NCBI GenBank assembly: GCA_003252455.1
Contig: QKED01000096.1
Span: 103,578 to 167,577, forward strand
Direction: 5' to 3'
DNA length: 64,000 nt
From: Gammaproteobacteria bacterium
GTDB lineage: Bacteria; Pseudomonadota; Gammaproteobacteria; Thiohalomonadales; Thiohalomonadaceae
Shown here: one piece after another, positions 15,201 to 23,372 of the stretch
Layout of the letters: each line of letters opens with the position of its first letter
How positions within the stretch are numbered: position 1 is the first letter of the stretch
The notes under the pieces: model-generated
What the model saw: the letters and a program-made list of their open reading frames with translations, nothing else
Told to the model about the DNA's origin: nothing
Database searches by the model: none
Translations under genes and position numbers: made by a program

Positions 15201-15836
15201 GTCACCATCATCAGCGGCGGTAATGTCTACGACAATAACGATGTGGGCGGCAATCCGCTGAACAACATCACCGCGGCCGGTGGTGTGATCGAGGCCCTGA
15301 CCGGGTATGTCGGCACCCTCGATAACCCCATCGAGGTGGACATCTCCGGTAAGCTGTTCATCTACGCGGCAGGCTACGACAGCAACGGTGTCTCCATTGA
15401 TATCAATGGCACCACCGGTGACAACACCCTGCACGTGATGAACAACACCCCCGGCCTGGTGATCTTCAACGGTGTACCGCTGTTCGGGCGCTCCGAGTGT
15501 ACCGGTATGCTCGGCCTCACCTGCGAGGCCTACCTGGCGGCCACCGGTGGCAATATCCGCATCACCCTGGATAACGGTGATGTGATCCTCGCCCCCAGCA
15601 CCGTGCGCCACCTGGATGGCCTGGTGACCCTGGTCAACAGCATGAGCCGCGAGCGTCCGGTCGACTTCGACTTCGACACCTGGATGAACGAGCAGGACGC
15701 CGGTGGTGGCCTCATCGTGCCGAGCGACTCCGGGAGCATCACCCTGCCCGACGGTGTGGTGATGAACCACTGGGACGAGGAGCCGACCACCGCCGTCGCC
15801 TCCCTCGACCTCTATGGTGGTTACATGGCCCGTTAA
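234..15836 (+). CDS. Giant two-partner-secretion exoprotein (filamentous haemagglutinin family)
   Basis: A 5200-residue surface or secreted adhesin-like protein. Residues 1-59 form a long signal peptide whose hydrophobic core is at about 41-58, with likely cleavage after Ala-Met-Ala before LPTGG. Residues about 60-330 are the haemagglutination (TPS) domain, including the phrase INENGVLFG that corresponds to the NPNG region of FHA. The rest is a low-complexity, Gly/Thr/Asn/Ser/Ala-rich beta-helix of recurring modules. I saw no cysteine until Cys5089 and Cys5097 near the C-terminus. No LPXTG, autotransporter barrel or toxin domain is visible. Family members are exported by an Omp85-type TpsB partner; none is present in this window, the only Omp85-like gene being tamA. 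The ATG follows GGAGAG at a reasonable distance. Target and binding activity cannot be read from sequence. Confidence 0.92.
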   Translation: MKAKSAQQPKAATGMSLHGNSSVAGFDTSSTSGWAFARHPLAATVSGLLMAGAMGQAMALPTGGNVVAGGADIASSSDTMVITQNGSSMIINWESFGIDAGEQVRFIQNASDVALNRVVGNDASLILGQLSASGHIFLINENGVLFGSGAQVDVGALVASTLDMSDADFLAGNYVFSGDGSQGSVVNEGDITVAPGGFAALIGSQAINSGLISAHMGSVVLAAGDRVSMSMDGTGLINLAVDKGRVDALAENAGLIQADGGLVLLSARSAGDLLATVVNNSGVIEAHSLVERDGVIRLEAGSKVENTGVIGKEANAGLVADGAGIVTNSGVLDTSGAEVGADGGDITLSGSRVGVTGALLASAGEGGEGGSILVTSSDKTLVTSSAVINVAAGEAGDAGSVVVWSDGATIYSGSILASGGSSAGDGGRVEVSGLDSLTMVGSVDIAANNGEGGTLLLDPTTITIIEGAGGLDTAAADGVVLESDADNGNNSISRATLENLAANTHLILQASDTITLGDLTLISGGTVKPLTLTQLASVTFTVSNGNFTFADVRDRILVNDADVTINTATGMQLGSIYTQGGSLTLNAGGFINILGAINTTSSVDGVTDGTVRITSKGINIGAVLNAGDSVVTLNALDGRDVYVGTVSGDDSDPLSTYDYKLDDGEVLKITASKLIVDNLNADILVGKLNAVDMSLSLISDGAIQQVAGLGGMGIEMSDVGAGAGTHVLTLRADGGDIGSSVNGLTFTLGTNTSVSANTSAGTGDIYLASTSALDTSKLAISTNAASAQTVDVTAAGNITVGAPLNLGNDNVSLTANQMFANIIVSSAVTGTGSLDLVGDVVRITTGSLNLGAGTISIQPYTAGTDMQLGDNASDSAGVALTNDELAKITATGGLTIGGATQTGDITITGTATTVNGTPLTLVTMGSINGTGRLSSAADLSLNAGTGIGDIAGSNPLKVGSVGGVLSATNSTSGDLYISTSGSVTLGGSSALISQHDDGDLKIVSEGGNILIAGDIEVGGNGSISLDAIGSISEASPSAGTLRASQVTLGGNGTTQSIGGGANGAVLTETSSLDLTSSNGGIQVSNTGDVDLVAQAHGGDIDVYSSGNINVAQNITGTDDITLSSGGLFTLSAGTLDTTGAANTITINADGMNIGSTIGDAADTVVLTSATTGKTIKLGTSGVDTGTALELSNAELNHINGTLIIGDTATSGDIVLVGAVNRAGLLDLRSAGTITDDAAGVLSSPVSALVATAAKGITLDNAHNVADVTLTNTTSGNITYNSSVGTGNTVDMTATNSGPGNITLSEQTGILDLSGATANGGDIRVTSGTLNINGTVMSGGGDVQYVADAISFNADTYAGTGNVGVTTRSPGNVIRLGAADADPSTLDLTSVQLATLHGDTLVVGDAAQTGGILVVGNTTAGTDNLSLVTGASILGQGGTLITDGTLGLQAASGIGSLANPLSTAAGALDFANGSTGDVVIDNSKAGTTTVSGSNANPNGSIIIEEMIGNMDIGAAGITAAPGSSRVVLTTSGVSADITDSGAGVVGADAVFLDASGGIGANGAPVMTATSSLNTISRDGATYLDNTGNVAITATTIGGGLDVSNTGTLETSGALNAAGDIDVTSTGNMTIDENVTALTDVNLTVSGAGGKLSHTAGAIDSTNNTGIVLTADKMALTGGTIGNSSADSVTLQTNNVADDIILGGAAANSGDNTAGALELSQAEVNTITGDLHLGSNLMTGGITVSGPVVRTNAGDINLITSATGNAIAINNDLGVQGGDSLNLIAYQGSVVGSGDLSGGNLNVTAADGINLDGDNRVANVDLALTNPAGGDINYVSNLGLDQMLTVTADNAAAGGSISINEKSADLTTHDITSQGGPISVGTHGVDAVLTQAGTLTSTGGGHTAGAGIALYADDMNLNGGTINAGTTGTVSLTSGNANQAIALGVDATTPGSVLGLTNVELNTISGALLVIGDAAHTASIAIEGNVAPAVADLTLLNGSGDIIVGANATASSDLTVTTSGGAIVGDGGTLSATHGNLLLHAADGIGDDASGTPVNIGTVGGYLGATNTTSGDLYLHTASSVTLGNKTGTVGIYQQVVDGLLRIDANGDLNIAGDLTVDGAGTITLDSTGNISSMPGIDRASSGQITASTLNIGMDSDPTAVGSSAAPLLTNVSNLNAHSASGLFIDNVGDLRAALSADAGDIVLRNVGTFTTTGDITADGPVLTSKVNISSTGDMSIGHDVLANAAVNLTTTSAGKIISQSAGLIDADSIILTSDKIDLHATAPGDGVGADAATLITIVSTTAGNAMVLGSGQDNTLELSNTELSTITGDLTLGSLTSTGTITTAGSVDRTSTGDLNLITAASGNAVTLGNNLTLANGDLTINAANGRVSGDGDLAANSLSVRAASGIDLGGDNAIASVLLNNSTSGDISYHSDNVTGLTLSATNAASGGNVSVEEMSGDLTISSAGISTVGGDVELITHKVKGLLTIDGVVDTTQNFTLAEGGDITLTADDMDINAALRSRGATTVTLDTATAAQIIDLGADSVTRESLGLTDAELNLVKSSSGELVIGSNTHTGLIRISQDVAPMGVKDLSLINQVGGIALNADLSATNDLSLIANGGGSTIGAIQGAAGTLNAGGQLTLNAASGIGTIGATSSADAPIHLGNVGSVSAVNTTSGDLFLHTRSITLGGATSTLSQADNGVLRVDAEGDITLAGNLSVGGTNGKISLDAINGLIVNDPASTGVLTAAHIDLGMQGSTLAIGSGTGGAIRTASSDLNLESQAGMIRVANTGNALLNAEAVGGRVEITNTGTLTTDQGGVSSDTSTVSLTSTGAMTINQDVTAESGITLSVTGAGQMLTHSSGIIDANNALISLSAGKMNLSGGTIGTASGDTVQLSSNVAGSGIILGSTSDGQAGNVELSSAELNTIANAALIIGGASTTGNIQVTGPVDVQGASSLTLENHNAAIIIANTLNSKGDLSLIANSGGSTVGAISGTSSGLLSTASDLTLSAATGIGNIASSAPVRIGNVGGSLAAENTTSGDLYLLSTKSITLGTATTSLDEADNGHLRVDVLGNMLIGGPLTVGGATGTITLNATGSLANDSNGGGVISANTVRIGTSNAPSDVGGANSPILTAVSVLNLNSAGDLYVDNTGNATLALNAVGLAEVNNVGSLSSSGTIHAGDTLSLDSTGVMTISHNTMGEDGVDLTVSSVETLFIHNGGTINANDAEINITADKMALSGTAIGDSAGDTVQLSAYTASHTISLGATADTTASTLELSEAELRTISNAALVIGGADATGTIVLKNNVVHNGNSDITLENHAGGIIIGANFSSSQDLTLIADGGSITRPTLGTLSAVGGNLALIASNGIGTIIQDNDPTNDDAILVGTVGGILTANNSTSGHINIETTGAITLGDGSNVTFSGVPGNELRVVSGGTMTLAGDLNSVGGTLTLEANGDILEQSAGASTLTAATINFGTVGTHTIDNIGGADAPLLTSATTALTALADGDIYLENTGNLGAFRAVSTGGLVDMLNTGELKTSGVLSARDTFTITTQSGVAGALSSAALTVTGNLTGTNGVYLTAGDGAMLSHTGGVIDGNDAEIHLVADRMELAGTSIGNAAGDKIFIDTNNPAINIDLGSGINTSANTLELKAAEINTLIGDVTIGSSDTTGAITVSQAITRNTVGDLNLINRTNGITFNADLKVTNGDLTLTANGDGTATTGAITANASGGVTPMLQANSLTAVAATGISLTGNNQVASVDLSNTKGGNINYASSRSAGLSVQGENGAVDGTFTVTEKAGNLTVSGRGITTAGGDITLGTTLAGGLFQLDGVVDATQAGLYGTADAQISIKADDMRLGQTIDSGSAGHVTLSTATASRITEVGGTTSNTAGTLGLTDAELDLVHTDTLEIGDLLGHSGEIKVVSAVLPNNATNLTLSTSGKISNATAGSLSTVGNLQLNAGTGIGGDIATASNPLVIDTVGGYLGATNTTSGNIYLRALNDIVLGGESVSINEKVANGTIKVEGYGDISLGGNLFVDAGNSGTIILDADTNNDGTGGVIEDISGGSAVVTAATVNLGNYGKAGGPTTTRIGTATDAVQTDAAILRSSTTGDSYLENNGDVTFTALSEGGHVSLTNTGMITTAVAVDALQVTLKADDLKLTNGAPIGHDSTASVTLSSRTGTDTLVLGAGSDTAGDAIVSLTQSEIDNVLGHLTVGGSDNSGNIQVSSSITRATSGLHLYTTGSGSVSGNGVLNVPDLQVSAGSGINLSGDNLTGRVHLANTGSGNISYTTALAGTTYLSGNNQAAGGTISVIDKSGLLQVADNSLYITGALAGLRTSNGNVTLTTDHINVAQAVNVGSGIVTVTAYTNGNGFDLGSTTDANASAVELSAAEVSKVTASVLRIGDITTKVSGDIQVTNAITAGGVLAMHLTTTGNIAGSGSLNVSGLALEAAGVDLQGNNDVTTIAGIIGGPFTFNDVDDLKIGTVDGVVGLSVAGNGLLSTGGALTQTSSGALSVTGDLGIVSAGPVTLGSNANHLAGDVAVAVSGSGNGLTLATDSTGLTVGTVNDASGSPIVGMSTDNGAVTLSSAGTLTVASGVDAGSAKVTYTADTSDLQATTTAGSVLVTANDSTMTLTLGGSSNLGDFLSAAELATLQTTDLEVGTLDDGPIQFNGAVDLSAGPITDLTLNSKGPVTQTAGSAVSVDNLTINTQGVGGGVTLSDSGNDVDTLTASVGYAANGSQAVDGSNNPVVADLIFNDSDELNLGTIKVTGDMLITTNGDLTGHDTIVVQGATVVGTDGALDGVGTGNGDVVLDNANNDFVGGFGVEMANDVTVVDKDALELGPVMGKFNMEGDLSVTAGGAITDNAQLNVAGNATFDAGYGNEVTIDPDYYDGDGNGVADDLNGDFTLTDADKLKDNIGGTISVVSAGDVTIIDAGNTSVGDINSNGDVSIGSDGNLVMTPDAVIDTTLGNGEIDLSASGDIGLGQLITDGNVTIISGGNVYDNNDVGGNPLNNITAAGGVIEALTGYVGTLDNPIEVDISGKLFIYAAGYDSNGVSIDINGTTGDNTLHVMNNTPGLVIFNGVPLFGRSECTGMLGLTCEAYLAATGGNIRITLDNGDVILAPSTVRHLDGLVTLVNSMSRERPVDFDFDTWMNEQDAGGGLIVPSDSGSITLPDGVVMNHWDEEPTTAVASLDLYGGYMAR
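2862..14250 (+). repeat. Array of degenerate beta-helix modules inside the exoprotein
   Basis: Two protein-level modules recur. One has the consensus L-E-L-S-x-A-E-L-N-T-I followed by L-x-I-G and T-G-x-I-x-V; I count 14 copies from about residue 877 to about 4640, often preceded by D-K-M-x-L-x-G-G-T-I-G. The second, centred on TTSGDLYL followed by SxTLG, occurs near residues 957, 2052, 2658, 3021, 3382 and 3975. The last four intervals include two of about 360 residues, and others of about 600, as if units of two sizes had been duplicated. Copies are diverged, so this looks like old internal duplication. Confidence 0.8.
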
Positions 15837-15870
15837 GGGGCCGACCCAGGGGGGAAGGATCCCCCCGGCC

Positions 15871-15909
15871 AAACGCAAAAAACCCGGCTAGGCCGGGTTT
15901 TTTGCGTTT
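15871..15909. terminator. Strong bidirectional terminator
   Basis: A perfect 18-bp inverted repeat with a three-base TAG loop. Its GC core (CCCGGC/GCCGGG) is flanked by six A on the left and six T on the right, so an intrinsic terminator forms on either strand. It lies 34 bases after the exoprotein stop and 40 bases from the end of the convergent gene at 15950, and would serve both. Confidence 0.93.
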
Positions 15910-15949
15910 GGGTTCGGCATGCCCGAGAGCTGCCGGTGACAGTGCCTCG

Positions 15950-16387
15950 CTACTCGATGGTGGCGATCTCCTTGCAGCCGGGCAGGGTGAGGATATCCAG
16001 CTCGCCGGTGTAGTAGCCGCAGGGGGCCTGCTCCAGGGCGCGGAAGCAGCTGAGGATATGTGGCCCGAGGCGTGGATAGCGCTCACTGATGTTCTCCCAC
16101 GTGGTGCTCTCGTAGCAGTAGGCGTTAGAGAAGGCGTGGTCGAGCAGGGCGTGCAGCTTGGGGTCGACCTGGGCGAGATTCTGCAGACGCGGCGCACTGC
16201 AGGCCTTACCACGCCGACAGAGGGCATCCGTGAGCGGTGCGATCTGCTGACTCGGTAGCTGTGCCTCGGGCTCCTTAACGAGACGTCCGTCGGGTCCGAT
16301 GCGTGGGCCATCGAAGGTCTCGGCGCTGAGCGGGAGGGGGCCACACAGGGTGGCGAGGGCGATGAGACTGAGGGCTAAACCACGCAT
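15950..16387 (-). CDS. Small cysteine-rich periplasmic protein, unknown function
   Basis: 145 residues with a clear signal peptide (hydrophobic 3-20, likely cleavage after Leu-Ser-Ala near residue 22). The predicted mature protein contains six cysteines (in the contexts ALC, KAC, AYC, LSC, APC, PGC), an even number that would suit three disulfides in the periplasm. No known domain is recognised. The gene stands alone, convergent with the exoprotein and downstream of csoR with a 229-base gap. Export is well supported; function is unknown. Confidence 0.75.
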   Translation of the reverse strand: MRGLALSLIALATLCGPLPLSAETFDGPRIGPDGRLVKEPEAQLPSQQIAPLTDALCRRGKACSAPRLQNLAQVDPKLHALLDHAFSNAYCYESTTWENISERYPRLGPHILSCFRALEQAPCGYYTGELDILTLPGCKEIATIE

Positions 16388-16616
16388 AACGACTCCGAGA
16401 GCAGGTTCCCAGCGGGGTGGGGGGTGACCGGTATCGACCAGATTCCATCAAGGATAATGGATATACCGCGTTCGAGTAAGGACAGAGATCACGACTACGG
16501 CCTACCCAATTGTGAAAAAAATGGGGGTGACCGGGGTGCGATGCAAGCGCCTGGGAGGGTGTGGGGCGTTAGCCTCAGACCCGAACGGCCTCCCTGCCTG
16601 GTCAGGTGTGGGGTGT

Positions 16617-16940
16617 TTAGCCGAGGCGGCGGACGAGGGTCATCAACTCCTGGATCACCTCGTCCCCTTGACCGGCGAGGATGTCGCGCTTCACACAGCC
16701 GTTGACATGGTCTTCGAGTAACTGCAAGGCGATGGCATTCATGGCTGACTTGATGGCGTTGACCTGCATCAGGATATCGACGCAGTAGCGATCCTCGTCG
16801 ACCATGTTGGCCACCCCGCGCACCTGCCCCTCGACCCGCTTGAGACGGTTGAGTAGGGCCGCCTTGTGCGGCTGGACGACGCGCTTATCGCTCGCGGTAC
16901 AGCCACAGGCGGGTGATTCAGAGGACTTCGAAGCCGGCAT
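16617..16940 (-). CDS. csoR: Copper-sensing repressor, CsoR family
   Basis: A 107-residue all-helical DUF156 protein. The metal ligands Cys53, His78 and Cys82 have exactly the 25- and 4-residue spacing of the CsoR Cys-His-Cys copper site, and Tyr52 precedes the first Cys as in CsoR. FrmR and RcnR-type members use different ligand sets. The N-terminus carries an extra Cys-Gly-Cys at 12-14. It is the last gene of copA-copZ-csoR and overlaps the copZ end by 23 bases, suggesting translational coupling; no strong ribosome-binding site is seen at this start. Cu(I) binding should release it from the operator upstream of copA, giving autoregulation. Confidence 0.88.
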   Translation of the reverse strand: MPASKSSESPACGCTASDKRVVQPHKAALLNRLKRVEGQVRGVANMVDEDRYCVDILMQVNAIKSAMNAIALQLLEDHVNGCVKRDILAGQGDEVIQELMTLVRRLG

Positions 16941-17124
16941 CGGCTACGCCCGCGTGCAGCTGCTGCAGGGAGACCTTGCTGGGGTCATAGGTGACGGTGG
17001 CATTGGCCTGCTCCAGCGAGACCTCGACCGAGGTGACGCCGTCGAGTGCGCTCAGGACACGCTGCACGCTGCCGGTACAGCCGCCGCAGCTCATGCCCTT
17101 GATGTCGATGATGCTAGTTTCCAT
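16918..17124 (-). CDS. copZ: Copper chaperone CopZ-like HMA protein
   Basis: A 68-residue single heavy-metal-associated domain with the Cu(I)-binding motif GMSCGGC in the first loop, within the compact beta-alpha-beta-beta-alpha-beta family length. The ATG at 17124 is chosen because a GGAGC sequence lies just upstream; an in-frame start 48 bases earlier would add an unlikely Pro/His-rich lead. It starts inside the last codons of copA and overlaps csoR, so it belongs to one transcript. Known homologues carry Cu(I) to CopA or to CsoR. Confidence 0.88.
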   Translation of the reverse strand: METSIIDIKGMSCGGCTGSVQRVLSALDGVTSVEVSLEQANATVTYDPSKVSLQQLHAGVADAGFEVL

Positions 17125-19519
17125 GGGGTGCTCCTTCAGGGGTGGGTGGGGTGGATTCGGGGAGTGGCACACGTGCGAGCAGCAGGGAGTTGCTCACCAC
17201 TGAGACCGAGCTGGCGGCCATGGCGGCACCGGCGATCACCGGGTTGAGCAGTCCCAGGGCCGCCAGAGGTATGCCCAAGGTGTTGTAGATAAAGGCAAAG
17301 AAGAGGTTTTGCCGGATCTTGTTCAGGGTGACGCGGGAGAGGCTCACTGCCGCCACCAGCCCCATGGGATCGGCACGCATCAGGGTCACATCCGCCGCCT
17401 CGATGGCGATATCCGCGCCACCGCCCACGGCAAAGCCCACATCGGCGGCGGCCAATGCCGGGGCGTCGTTGATGCCGTCGCCGAGCATGCCGACCACCTC
17501 GCCCTCGGCGCGTAGCGCCTCGACCTTGGCGGCCTTGTCGGCGGGCAGTGCGCTGGCCTGATACTCGTCGATGCCGAGGGTGGCGGCCACCGCCTTGGCG
17601 GTGGCCGGATTGTCGCCGGTGAGCATCACCAGGCGTAGGCCCCGGGCACGCAGGGCGGCACAGGCCGCCGCGCTCTCGGGACGCACCGGGTCGGCCACGG
17701 CGATGAGGCCGAGCAGGCGCCCCGGTTCGGCCAGCAGTACCAGGCTCTTACCGGCGTGGGCGAGGCGCGTGAGGGTCGCTGGCTCGACATGCACCCCCAG
17801 GGGCTCCATGTGGCGCGGCGAGCCGAGGTAGAGGGTACGCCCGTCGACCTGACCACTGACGCCGAGGCCGCTGTGATCGCGAAACTCATGCACCGTCGGC
17901 AGGTCGAGTGAACGGGCCTCGGCGGCCCCCCGAATCGCCTGTGCCAGGGGGTGGTGCGAGCCCTGCTCTAGGGCGGCGGCGAGGCGGAGCAGCTCGGCCT
18001 CGTCGAGACCTGCGTGGGGCAGCAGGTCGGTCACCTCGGGGCGGCCCTGGGTGAGGGTGCCGGTCTTGTCCAGCACCAGCGTGGTGAGGCGACCTGCACG
18101 CTCCAGGGCGGCGGCGTCGCGGATCAGCACCCCGGCGCGGGCGGCGCGCCCCATGCCCACCATTACTGCCGTGGGGGTGGCCAGCCCGAGGGCGCAGGGG
18201 CAGGCGATGACCAGTACCGCCACAGCGCTGATGAGCGCAGGGGTCAGCGCACCGCCAAGCCACCAGGTCAGGGCGAAGGTGAGCAGGGCAATGGTCACCA
18301 CCACTGGGACGAAGATGGCGGCAATCTTGTCCGCCAAGCGCTGGATCGGTGCCTTGGAGCCCTGCGCCTGCTCGACCAGGCGCACGATGCCGGCGAGCAG
18401 GGTCTGCTCCCCCACGCCGAGGGCGCGGCAGCGCAGCAGGCCACTCTGGTTCTGTGTGCCGGCATAGACCTTGGCCCCCGGTGCCTTACTGACCGGCAGG
18501 CTCTCGCCGGTGAGCAGACTCTCGTCGATGCTGGAGCCCCCTTCGGTCACCTCACCATCCACCGGCACCACCTCGCCCGCACGGACCAAGAAGGTCTCGC
18601 CGGGGCGTAGGGCGGCGGCGGGTATCTGCACCAGGCTACCGTCACGCTCCACCGTGGCCAGCTTGGGCTGTAGCTGCAACAACTGCTCGATGGCGGCCGA
18701 GGTGCGACCCTTGGCGCGGGCCTCCAGCAGCTTGCCGAGTAGCACCAGGGTGATGATGGTGGCACTCGCCTCGAAGTAGACGTGTAGGGTCGGGTCACCG
18801 AAGAGCCAGACCAGGGTGCTGTAGAGCCAGGCGATGCCGGTACCGAGTGAGACCAACACATCCATATTGGCCCCGCCACCGCGCAGGGCGGCGAAGGCCC
18901 CCCTGTAGAAGCGTGCGCCGATCCAGAGTTGTACCGGGGTGGCGCAGGCAAACTGCAGCCAGCGTGGTAGCTCACTGTGCATGCCAGCGAACATCCAGCC
19001 CATCTGCGCCAACAGCGGTAGGGTCAACAGGGCACTGATGAGGAAGGTCCGGCGCTCGGCCAGATAGCGCTCCAGGCGCCGTTGGCGCTCGCGTGCGTGT
19101 TGGTCGGCCTGCACCGGGGCGGCACTGAAGCCGGCGCGTGTGACGGCGGCGATGAGACTCGCCACCTCGACCACCCCGGGGGTGAAGGCGATCTGCGCCC
19201 GCTCGTTGGCGAGATTGACCACCGCACTCACCCCCTCCATGCGATTGAGGTTGTTCTCCAGTCGGGTGGAGCAGGCGGCGCAGGTCATCCCCTCGATGGC
19301 CAGCTCCACATGTTGAGTGGGTACACTGAAGCCGGTGGCGTGGATCGCCGCGAGCAGCGCCGCCGGGTCGCTCTTCTGTGGGTCGTAGTCGATCTGCACC
19401 CGCTCGCTGGCGAAGTTGACTGTCGCACTGACACCGTCGATCTGATTCAGGCGCCGCTCCACGCGCGCGGCACAGGCGGCGCAGGTCATCCCTTCGAGGG
19501 GCAGGTCGAGCTGTGGCAT
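17114..19519 (-). CDS. copA: Cu(I)-exporting P1B-type ATPase CopA
   Basis: 801 residues from the ATG at 19519. Two N-terminal HMA domains each carry GMTCAAC (near residues 10 and 77). The membrane part holds the CPC copper motif in the VIACPCALG segment, followed by the phosphorylation site DKTGT, the SHHPLA nucleotide-binding motif of P1B pumps, TGDN and GDGINDAP. The last membrane helices contain YN and the SVSVVSNS signature typical of the Cu(I) subgroup. It pumps Cu(I) from the cytoplasm. It is first in the operon with copZ and csoR; a CsoR-like palindrome lies 33 bases upstream. A start 27 codons further upstream would run through that operator and is less likely. Confidence 0.95.
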   Translation of the reverse strand: MPQLDLPLEGMTCAACAARVERRLNQIDGVSATVNFASERVQIDYDPQKSDPAALLAAIHATGFSVPTQHVELAIEGMTCAACSTRLENNLNRMEGVSAVVNLANERAQIAFTPGVVEVASLIAAVTRAGFSAAPVQADQHARERQRRLERYLAERRTFLISALLTLPLLAQMGWMFAGMHSELPRWLQFACATPVQLWIGARFYRGAFAALRGGGANMDVLVSLGTGIAWLYSTLVWLFGDPTLHVYFEASATIITLVLLGKLLEARAKGRTSAAIEQLLQLQPKLATVERDGSLVQIPAAALRPGETFLVRAGEVVPVDGEVTEGGSSIDESLLTGESLPVSKAPGAKVYAGTQNQSGLLRCRALGVGEQTLLAGIVRLVEQAQGSKAPIQRLADKIAAIFVPVVVTIALLTFALTWWLGGALTPALISAVAVLVIACPCALGLATPTAVMVGMGRAARAGVLIRDAAALERAGRLTTLVLDKTGTLTQGRPEVTDLLPHAGLDEAELLRLAAALEQGSHHPLAQAIRGAAEARSLDLPTVHEFRDHSGLGVSGQVDGRTLYLGSPRHMEPLGVHVEPATLTRLAHAGKSLVLLAEPGRLLGLIAVADPVRPESAAACAALRARGLRLVMLTGDNPATAKAVAATLGIDEYQASALPADKAAKVEALRAEGEVVGMLGDGINDAPALAAADVGFAVGGGADIAIEAADVTLMRADPMGLVAAVSLSRVTLNKIRQNLFFAFIYNTLGIPLAALGLLNPVIAGAAMAASSVSVVSNSLLLARVPLPESTPPTPEGAPHGN

Positions 19520-19551
19520 GAGAGTGGACCCTGTCTGTAGGTGCTGGTGAT

Positions 19552-19568
19552 ATACCCAAGGGGGGTAT
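19552..19568. promoter_or_regulatory. Putative CsoR operator before copA
   Basis: A 17-bp element with perfect ATACCC/GGGTAT arms around a five-base AAGGG spacer. CsoR operators are G/C-tract palindromes of the TACCC-GGGTA type, and the gene encoding a CsoR-like protein is in the adjacent operon. The site is 33-49 bases upstream of the copA ATG, where a repressor could block transcription. A clear -35/-10 pair was not identified. Confidence 0.72.
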
Positions 19569-19684
19569 TCTAGCATAGCCCAAAGGGCGTGCCGTTTCAC
19601 CCTGTGCCTGGATCGGCGGGGTATACTCCAAGGCTCATTGATCCAGTTTGAGCACAGGGACCCGCCCTGGTGAGGTAGTCGAGC

Positions 19685-23344
<3,660 letters not shown>

Positions 23345-23372
23345 GCCTGCAGCGACGCCGGGGGCGCACGCC

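Noticed and set aside
126..15878. Very long open frames on the minus strand across the exoprotein gene (761, 563, 619, 1127, 637 and 982 residues)
   Set aside because: They come from the repetitive GC-rich codon pattern of the plus-strand gene, are Gly/Asp/His/Val-rich without motifs or export signals, and the plus-strand frame has a signal peptide, TPS domain and ribosome-binding site.
16424..16721. Small plus-strand open frames antisense to csoR
   Set aside because: They overlap csoR and lack recognisable features; no ribosome-binding site stands out.
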